From the NCBI GenBank assembly GCA_018398765.1, contig JAHBMJ010001699.1:1-25897 (forward strand): a stretch of 25,897 nucleotides of DNA, in the 5' to 3' direction. Source of the DNA: Chromera velia (taxonomy: Eukaryota > Sar > Chromeraceae). Within the stretch, counting starts at the first letter, position 1, and each line of letters opens with the position of its first letter. The notes beneath the pieces are model-generated. The model searched no databases, had not been told where the DNA came from, and saw only the letters and a program-made list of their open reading frames with translations. Both the position numbers and the translations under genes were made by a program. Shown piece by piece: positions 22,901-25,897 of this stretch.

Positions 22901-24184
22901 GCCGACGTTCCTCAGACACCAACAGAAAGGGTCCACCTGTTGACCTCATGGGCAGAGGAGGGGAAAGGGGCAAGAGGAAAAGGAGCGCCGATCTCGGCAG
23001 TGCTGTGGGAAATTCTCCCGAGCAGAAAGACCCGTCAAACAGTAGTTTGCACAACCCTGCTGCATCAGGTAGAGCAGAAAGGAGAGGAAGCGAGGAGGCA
23101 CCGCCCCGCAAGAGGGAGAAAGGTTTGTCGACTGCAAAAGAAGGAGATGGAAAGGGGAAGAGGGGAAAGGCTTCAGAAGCACCCGAGAGGAGGGGTGTGC
23201 TTCTTGAATCCTCGCCTTCCTCGTCTTCCTCTGTTGCTCTTTTCCATCCAGCGCCTCCGCACACTCAGCAGACACTCCCAGAAGGTAACGGAAGACTTAC
23301 AGCTCCCACACCAGCTGCTGCCTCAGCATCGTCTTCAGTAGCCGCCGCAGCAGCGGGTCGAGACGCCGGTCCTCATGTGAACAGTGAAGAAGGAGAAGAG
23401 GAAGAGGGAATGATCAAATTTGAGGGGGAGACAATTCCCTGGAGTCCCCCTCATTTTGCAGAAAGGGGTGTTCCTCTGTCCCTTCTGTTGAAGGCTCTCG
23501 GGGGGCCCGCCCCGATGCCCATTGCTCCCAGTCCCTCTTTCCACGAACCCGAGTTAGTCTCACGGAGGTCTGAGATGGCCCTCGAGTGCATTCACTGGTT
23601 GGAGAGCAGAGGGGATACACTGGGATTCAGACGGTCAGTCGATGGACAGGGGTGCATGGTAGGACAGGTGTGAGAGGGGTATAGGCACATCGTCTTGACA
23701 GACAGCTGGGGTGACTTTTCCTCTGTTGCCTCTTTCTCGGTGCATGTCTTGGCGCCGTCTCAGTACGACTGGGAGCATTGCCTTCTGCTTCTTGTTCTCA
23801 TAGTCTCCAGCGTGTCCATCTATCTGCTTGGCTCTCCGTTTGATTTTCAACGGAAATGAAGAGACTCTATTGATTCTCTGTTACCTCTTTGTTCATCTGT
23901 CTTCCCTGAAAACTTCGGAGTGAAACGCAAAGAAGACAGGGGAGCACGTTGGGTTCTTCTGATGCATGTCTGTGTTCCTGCATGCCTGTGTTCCTTCTTT
24001 CCGTTGTGTTGACTCGAACAGGCGCGTGAGGGAATTCTATCGCTGGGAACTGCTGCACTCTCTCGGTGAAGGTCTGTCTGCCGAGTTTGAACTTCAGGAG
24101 GCAGTCGCTGCCCGATCAGAAAGGGCAAACGTGCAACTCAGAAGTGGCACTTTGGACAGAGAAGAAGACTCAGACGCTGATTGA
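7533..24184 (+). CDS. RRN3: RRN3/TIF-IA, RNA polymerase I initiation factor, 29 exons (whole gene span)
   Basis: RRN3 binds RNA polymerase I and links it to the rDNA promoter complex; it is the growth-regulated switch of rRNA synthesis in the nucleolus. The 29 exons listed separately give 6246 nt (2081 residues plus TGA) with all 28 phases matching. Family signatures: residues about 363-398 ([20 protein letters not shown] ... VELDLSIR) resemble the animal helix before the acidic loop; about 620-641 ([20 protein letters not shown]) resemble QFFMFYLCSFKLGFAEAF; about 663-676 ([18 protein letters not shown]) resemble the RQAAGNYIGSFLARAKFIP helix; about 739-756 ([18 protein letters not shown]) resemble the FYSACQAVFYTFVFRH helix; about 1003-1024 ([20 protein letters not shown]) resemble FFPFDPCVLKRSKKFIDPIY. 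Similarity was judged from memory, not aligned. Acidic inserts and a C-terminal tail of about 1,000 residues are absent from yeast and human proteins. Confidence 0.88.
8314..8379 (+). CDS. RRN3: RRN3 exon 2
   Basis: Residues about 125-146, [20 protein letters not shown]. The acceptor is CATGCAG and the donor ACGC|GTCAGT; phase 1 on both sides. Intron 1 (408 bp) holds nothing else I can name. Confidence 0.75.
8699..8785 (+). CDS. RRN3: RRN3 exon 3
   Basis: Residues about 147-175, with [20 protein letters not shown]. The acceptor is GTGCAG and the donor CGGG|GTCAGC; phase 1 on both sides. Confidence 0.75.
9257..9491 (+). CDS. RRN3: RRN3 exon 4
   Basis: Residues about 176-253. [12 protein letters not shown] is followed by a strongly charged, probably coiled-coil insert ([17 protein letters not shown]) and an acidic stretch. 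The acceptor is CCGCAG in phase 1. The donor CCTG|GTCAGT is phase 2. Confidence 0.8.
9997..10042. repeat. (GAAA)n / (GAAC)n microsatellite in RRN3 intron 4
   Basis: Tandem GAAA units shading into GAAC units within the 675 bp intron 4, the longest RRN3 intron. Confidence 0.9.
10167..10296 (+). CDS. RRN3: RRN3 exon 5
   Basis: Residues 254-297, [17 protein letters not shown] to GKGELYE. The acceptor is GATGCAG in phase 2; the donor GAG|GTCGGT is phase 0. An internal AAA|GTGAGG at 10257 is an equally in-frame alternative donor that would drop 13 residues. Confidence 0.75.
10325..10344. repeat. (TGTC)n microsatellite
   Basis: Five tandem units near the start of RRN3 intron 5. A second TGTC cluster follows near 10390-10410. 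Confidence 0.85.
10714..10908 (+). CDS. RRN3: RRN3 exon 6
   Basis: Residues 298-362, [12 protein letters not shown], then a helical run [19 protein letters not shown] that fits the family helix before the conserved exon 7 segment. The acceptor is TTGCAG, the donor CAG|GTCCGT; both phase 0. Confidence 0.85.
11254..11336 (+). CDS. RRN3: RRN3 exon 7
   Basis: Residues 363-389, [20 protein letters not shown] and onward. One of the best family matches. The acceptor is TGGCAG in phase 0 and the donor AAAG|GTCAGG in phase 2. Confidence 0.88.
11421..11488. repeat. Compound (CG)n(CA)n(GA)n microsatellite in RRN3 intron 7
   Basis: Short CG run, then CA tract to 11458, then GA tract to 11488. It has the same arrangement as 6006-6057. 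Confidence 0.95.
11586..11670 (+). CDS. RRN3: RRN3 exon 8
   Basis: Residues 390-418, [12 protein letters not shown] to EKWREGK, continuing the conserved helix of exon 7. The acceptor is CTGCAG in phase 2 and the donor AAG|GTGGGT in phase 0. Confidence 0.85.
11993..12097 (+). CDS. RRN3: RRN3 exon 9
   Basis: Residues 419-453, [14 protein letters not shown] to LLLRFLQ. The acceptor is TCTCACAG; the donor CAG|GTGGGG; phase 0 on both sides. Confidence 0.75.
12494..12561 (+). CDS. RRN3: RRN3 exon 10
   Basis: Residues 454-475, [20 protein letters not shown], resembling the animal VAERLDILMSLVL helix. The acceptor is CATGCAG in phase 0. The donor CCA|GTCAGT (phase 2) sits in a GTCA repeat. A stronger-looking GTAAGT at 12595 breaks phase with exon 11. 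Confidence 0.8.
12895..12988 (+). CDS. RRN3: RRN3 exon 11
   Basis: Residues 476-507, [18 protein letters not shown] to DDLEEME. The acceptor is GATGCAG in phase 2 and the donor GAG|GTCAGT in phase 0. Confidence 0.82.
13248..13285 (+). CDS. RRN3: RRN3 exon 12 (38 nt)
   Basis: Residues 508-519, [12 protein letters not shown]. Phase 0 in and phase 2 out exactly bridge exons 11 and 13. The acceptor is CCTGCAG; the donor CTT|GTCAGT is the first unit of a GTCAGTCAGTCAG tract. It is short and supported mainly by phase closure. Confidence 0.65.
13614..13913 (+). CDS. RRN3: RRN3 exon 13 (acidic serine-rich insert and conserved helix)
   Basis: Residues 520-619. A Ser/Asp/Glu tract ([14 protein letters not shown]) with many CK2-type contexts precedes a basic GKKRRYDF stretch and the conserved helix [16 protein letters not shown]. 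This fits the acidic loop of animal RRN3, enlarged. The acceptor is TCTGCAG; the donor CAG|GTAAGA is phase 2. An internal GTAAGA at 13800 would break the frame. Confidence 0.85.
13946..13981. repeat. (GGAA)n microsatellite in RRN3 intron 13
   Basis: About nine tandem GGAA units just after the exon 13 donor. Confidence 0.95.
14357..14423 (+). CDS. RRN3: RRN3 exon 14 (family signature helix)
   Basis: Residues 620-642, including [12 protein letters not shown] and AEAF. This is the single strongest RRN3 signature in the gene. The acceptor is CCTCAG in phase 2 and the donor CTG|GTCAGC in phase 0. Confidence 0.92.
14807..14892 (+). CDS. RRN3: RRN3 exon 15
   Basis: Residues 643-670, [12 protein letters not shown] then [12 protein letters not shown], matching the conserved RQAA-x-YI-x-SF-x-AR helix of the family. 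The acceptor is TATGCAG and the donor ACG|GTAAGT, phase 2. Confidence 0.92.
14947..14974. repeat. (TC)n microsatellite in RRN3 intron 15
   Basis: An uninterrupted TC run of about fourteen units. Confidence 0.95.
15335..15422 (+). CDS. RRN3: RRN3 exon 16
   Basis: Residues 671-700, [20 protein letters not shown], continuing the conserved helix pair. The acceptor is TCTCAG in phase 2 and the donor AAG|GTCAGT in phase 0. Confidence 0.9.
15849..16016 (+). CDS. RRN3: RRN3 exon 17
   Basis: Residues 701-756. A basic patch [13 protein letters not shown], a plausible nuclear or nucleolar signal, precedes the conserved [18 protein letters not shown] helix. The acceptor is TTGCAG and the donor AGG|GTCGGT; phase 0 on both sides. 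Confidence 0.88.
16024..16143. repeat. (TGTC)n, then compound (TC)n(TG)n microsatellite in RRN3 intron 17
   Basis: A TGTC cluster to about 16056 starts eight bases after the donor. A TC tract follows from 16088 and passes into TG, ending in TGAG units. Confidence 0.95.
16612..16674 (+). CDS. RRN3: RRN3 exon 18
   Basis: Residues 757-777, [18 protein letters not shown] plus SQS. The acceptor is TGTGCAG. The donor lies in a GTCAGTCAGTCTGTCTG tract; the cut before GTCTGT at 16675 was chosen because only it gives the phase 0 required by exon 19. Cuts at 16667 and 16671 are phase 1 and 2. Confidence 0.7.
16822..17143. repeat. Higher-order (TC)n(TG)n array in RRN3 intron 18
   Basis: Four successive TC-then-TG blocks. 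The first three are each followed by the near-identical spacer TTCTTGTTC, whose CTTGTTC core occurs at 16890, 16937 and 17000. The final TG block is long with TTTG and GAG interruptions. Confidence 0.95.
17203..17246 (+). CDS. RRN3: RRN3 exon 19
   Basis: Residues 778-791, [14 protein letters not shown], resembling the animal LNFERIVMSQLNPL segment. The acceptor is GATCAG in phase 0 and the donor TCT|GTCGGT in phase 2. The following intron is 75 bp, a multiple of three, and stop-free, so exons 19 and 20 might be one exon. Confidence 0.75.
17322..17353 (+). CDS. RRN3: RRN3 exon 20 (32 nt)
   Basis: Residues about 792-802, [10 protein letters not shown]. Splicing on both sides gives a nearly gapless match to the animal segment ending in NKYQLVF. 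The acceptor is CTCGCAG and the donor CAA|GTGAGC, phase 1. Confidence 0.7.
17451..17532 (+). CDS. RRN3: RRN3 exon 21
   Basis: Residues 803-829, [20 protein letters not shown] and onward. NKYLPM corresponds to animal NRQMLPV. The acceptor is CCTGCAG in phase 1. The donor GAAA|GTCAGG is phase 2. Confidence 0.85.
17916..17982 (+). CDS. RRN3: RRN3 exon 22
   Basis: Residues 830-852, [20 protein letters not shown]. The acceptor is CTCGCAG in phase 2 and the donor GAG|GTCGGT in phase 0. Confidence 0.8.
18424..18786 (+). CDS. RRN3: RRN3 exon 23 (large acidic insert)
   Basis: Residues 853-973. A coiled-coil-like start ([18 protein letters not shown]) leads into a serine/glutamate-rich insert without counterpart in animal RRN3. 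The acceptor is AGTGCAG and the donor GCT|GTGAGT; phase 0 on both sides. Confidence 0.85.
19124..19276 (+). CDS. RRN3: RRN3 exon 24 (end of conserved core)
   Basis: Residues 974-1024. [20 protein letters not shown] matches the last conserved block of the family (FFPFDPCVLKRS ... FIDPIYQ). The acceptor is GCTGCAG and the donor AGG|GTCAGC; phase 0 on both sides. Confidence 0.88.
19544..19721 (+). CDS. RRN3: RRN3 exon 25
   Basis: Residues 1025-1083. [18 protein letters not shown], then an almost pure Glu/Asp run, comparable in position to the acidic EDEDDD stretch of human RRN3. The acceptor is GTCGCAG in phase 0 and the donor GAGG|GTCAGT in phase 1. Confidence 0.85.
19871..19953. repeat. (CCCTCT)n(TC)n(TG)n compound microsatellite in RRN3 intron 25
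   Basis: Hexanucleotide CCCTCT units pass into TC and then TG. Confidence 0.95.
20198..20595 (+). CDS. RRN3: RRN3 exon 26 (C-terminal extension)
   Basis: Residues 1084-1216. A basic [11 protein letters not shown] cluster is followed by Gly/Ser/Asp/Glu low complexity. The acceptor is CCTGCAG in phase 1 and the donor CTG|GTAGGT in phase 0. Confidence 0.82.
20946..21555 (+). CDS. RRN3: RRN3 exon 27 (C-terminal extension)
   Basis: Residues 1217-1419. Alternating basic and acidic low complexity ([18 protein letters not shown], then Gly/Arg/Ser-rich). The acceptor is TTTGCAG in phase 0 and the donor GGTG|GTCAGT in phase 1. Read through, the frame stops at 21572. Confidence 0.8.
21577..21638. repeat. 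(TTTC)n(TCTG)n(TGCC)n microsatellite in RRN3 intron 27
   Basis: Three tetranucleotide families follow one another just after the exon 27 donor. Confidence 0.9.
21768..21831 (+). repeat. 32 bp direct duplication spanning the exon 28 acceptor
   Basis: Two adjacent 32 bp copies (21768-21799 and 21800-21831) agree at 29 of 32 positions by eye. Each carries CTCCTGCAG|ACACC, so there are two candidate acceptors 32 bp apart. Confidence 0.92.
21809..23633 (+). CDS. RRN3: RRN3 exon 28 (C-terminal extension, largest exon)
   Basis: Residues 1420-2027, a 1825 nt exon. Most is Ser/Lys/Gly/Glu low complexity that looks disordered, with short Lys-rich runs ([16 protein letters not shown]) and poly-Ser. 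From about residue 1954 ([20 protein letters not shown]) the text becomes ordered-looking with aromatic and hydrophobic positions. The acceptor is the second of a duplicated pair, in phase 1; the donor GACG|GTCAGT is phase 2. Confidence 0.82.
24022..24184 (+). CDS. RRN3: RRN3 exon 29 (C terminus and stop)
   Basis: Residues 2028-2081, [20 protein letters not shown] to EEDSDAD, then TGA. It looks helical and amphipathic, continuing the module begun at the end of exon 28. The acceptor is GAACAG in phase 2. Confidence 0.82.
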
Positions 24185-24401
24185 TTTTTTCTTCTCACTA
24201 TAGCATGACATTTTATCTAGGCGAAAACGAAAAAAAAAGGCTTTAGAAAGCATGATTCAAGTTTATCCATAATGTTATTTGATCGCTATTGTACTCGCAC
24301 GTAGACTAGCTCCCCGGCCTGCTTGTCTAGCTGCTTGTTCGGTGTTGAGAAGTCACTTAGAAGTGAATAACTTTTTGCTCGTTCGATCTAACAAAAACTA
24401 A

Positions 24402-24424
24402 CTATGCATGCATGTATGCATGCG
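24402..24424. repeat. ATGCATGC alternating repeat
   Basis: Imperfect, self-complementary TGCA units with one TGTA variant. Confidence 0.8.
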
Positions 24425-24453
24425 CCGTGACGAAGTACTAACTAACTACTAGT

Positions 24454-24459
24454 AATAAA
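24454..24459 (+). other. Possible AATAAA polyadenylation signal for RRN3
   Basis: An AATAAA hexamer 270 bp after the RRN3 stop. It could be chance in AT-rich DNA, and many protists do not use this signal. Confidence 0.2.
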
Positions 24460-25308
24460 AATGTATTATATATCTAGCATCGTATTCCTCTATATTCTTC
24501 AATCACGGTTGCTTTTTCCTCCGGCTGTATAACCCTTTATGAGCCAAATTATGGCCGGCTACTAGGCCGGCTAGAGCCTAGTTAGAGACGTTCAACTTAC
24601 TTAATTACATAGAGTATAGTCATGCATCACCGGAAAGAAAAAGTAATTTAAAAAAACATCCGGATCAACTCCGTAGCCACAGTTCAAGTTAAGCCTGTTA
24701 AAGCTGGTGGCTTTTCTCACAATGTGTTCTGTAGTGGCCGTGGAAACTCTTTAACCCAACTAGCAACCTAATTGTTGCCCCCAAAGTGCTAGAAACGAAC
24801 AGTATCACGTACTGCCTCCTGCAAATGTTATCTAAGTGTAGCCTGAGATCTAAAGTAAAACCTAGAGCTAACTTTTTTTTTTTTAAAGTTTAAAGTGAAT
24901 GTAAAATAGAAAGTAAAACTCTACATAAAATTAGAATTTTGTGCAGTGGTACATGCATCACTCTGAGGCAAGTTTTTGCCTGAATCAAATCCACTCTTAA
25001 TTAGCTCTTGATCTGTTTTAAAAGGGCGACATACCCTGCAATTAAGCTAATAATCTGAGTCCGCATCTTCTGGTGCCTTATTCTTCTTTTCAAAGAAGTA
25101 TGAGAAGACCGTGTGAATCGCTGTCTGGTTTGCGCCTACCCCTTTTCTTGCTTGGAAGGATGACATTGGGCCCAAATCGAGGTGAGACGAGTCTGATAGA
25201 AGTGGCGTCCGGTTTTCGTTGGTCTTTGTGTCGGCTACGCAGTCAGCATCTCCATTATCCTCCTGCACACGTTTGGTCTCTGTAGGAGGGTCTGCTTCCC
25301 GAGACCCG

Positions 25309-25327
25309 GACAGACAGACAGACAGAC
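25309..25327. repeat. (GACA)n microsatellite
   Basis: Nearly five tandem GACA units. Confidence 0.85.
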
Positions 25328-25897
25328 CTGCAACTACCTGTAACCAGGATGACCGATTAATCGATCTGCTGCTTGGACTAACGCTTGTATAGCTGCAGGA
25401 CCGCGTGCATGCATTTACAGTGTTTGCCTGTTTCTCTCTCAGGGGAAAAGAATGAAGGAATCAAGGGAAAAAATGCAATCACAGGATTGAAGGGAATGTG
25501 TATCGCGTGCATGTGTACATACGTGGGAATTAAAGGAATGAAAATATCACACGCGGCAAAGGGCAGCCAGCGCTGAGGAGAGCGGCAGGCGGTTTTCGGT
25601 CGTCGAATCTTTCAAACATTAAAAGGTGAGGTCCATACATGCACGGCAATGTACACCTGCAGTCCTGGGAATTCAGAGCAGTTCATAGATGTACGTGACA
25701 CTGTGATTTCACGAAATCTCTCAGTCGGCGTGTGGGAGAGAGAGGGAGGGAGAAAGAGATGATCATCATCTATCGATAAACATGTCTGTAAAATGGACCG
25801 ACCTGCCTTTTCTCTCTCCATTAACAATTTGCCGACCCCGGGACCCCCCCCTCCCACTTTAAGTGAATAGGGCCAACCCTCCAGCGCCCCGCCCCCC

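Larger units (their letters stand above)
24185..25897. other. Right-hand spacer, no gene recognised
   Basis: Composition shifts to AT-richer, CTAG-rich sequence immediately after the RRN3 stop, lasting to about 25050, then becomes mixed. Short open frames (63-81 codons) are present but show no domain or splice-compatible partners. No tRNA or other RNA gene was recognised by eye. Confidence 0.5.

Noticed and set aside
25612-25857. 81-codon minus-strand frame near the right edge
   Set aside because: No domain, no splice partner, and it starts in a homopolymeric CCCCCCC stretch at the end of the window.

Overview
This is a eukaryotic nuclear window: small exons with GT-AG introns, many di- and tetranucleotide microsatellites, and no bacterial operon structure. 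Repeat-loaded introns of roughly 240-680 bp, serine/glutamate/glycine-rich protein inserts and an LSD1-type zinc finger suggest a protist or alga. A chromerid alveolate such as Chromera velia is my best guess from style alone; a brown alga or other stramenopile is not excluded. No taxon-specific marker is visible.

Layout: (1) 1-500 is AT-richer and CTAG-rich and looks like intergenic spacer. (2) 500-5192 is GC-richer, full of purine/pyrimidine tracts and microsatellites, with no coding exon I can support. (3) 5193-6873, minus strand, is a five-exon gene for a 174-residue protein with two LSD1-type CX2C-X14-CX2C zinc fingers and an RGG-like glycine-rich tail. (4) 6874-7532 is a 659 bp divergent intergenic region, probably holding both promoters. 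(5) 7533-24184, plus strand, is a 29-exon gene for the RNA polymerase I initiation factor RRN3/TIF-IA. I rebuilt it exon by exon; every junction keeps the frame and the total is 6246 coding nt (2081 residues plus stop). (6) 24185-25897 returns to AT-richer, CTAG-rich spacer with no recognisable gene.

The RRN3 protein is about three times the size of the animal and yeast proteins (about 630-650 residues). The conserved helical-repeat core, roughly residues 1-1040, is interrupted by charged inserts. It is followed by about 1,000 residues of acidic, serine-rich low complexity ending in a short ordered-looking C-terminal module.

The most unusual signal is in the splice sites. All 32 inferred donors have G at +5, 21 of the 28 RRN3 donors have C at +3 (15 begin GTCAG), and 27 of the 32 acceptors end in GCAG. 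Other points of interest are compound microsatellites with one fixed junction polarity, a 32 bp duplication that created a frame-breaking decoy acceptor, donors buried in GTCA tandem tracts, and a 48 bp tandem repeat that is open in several frames within the zinc-finger gene's first intron.
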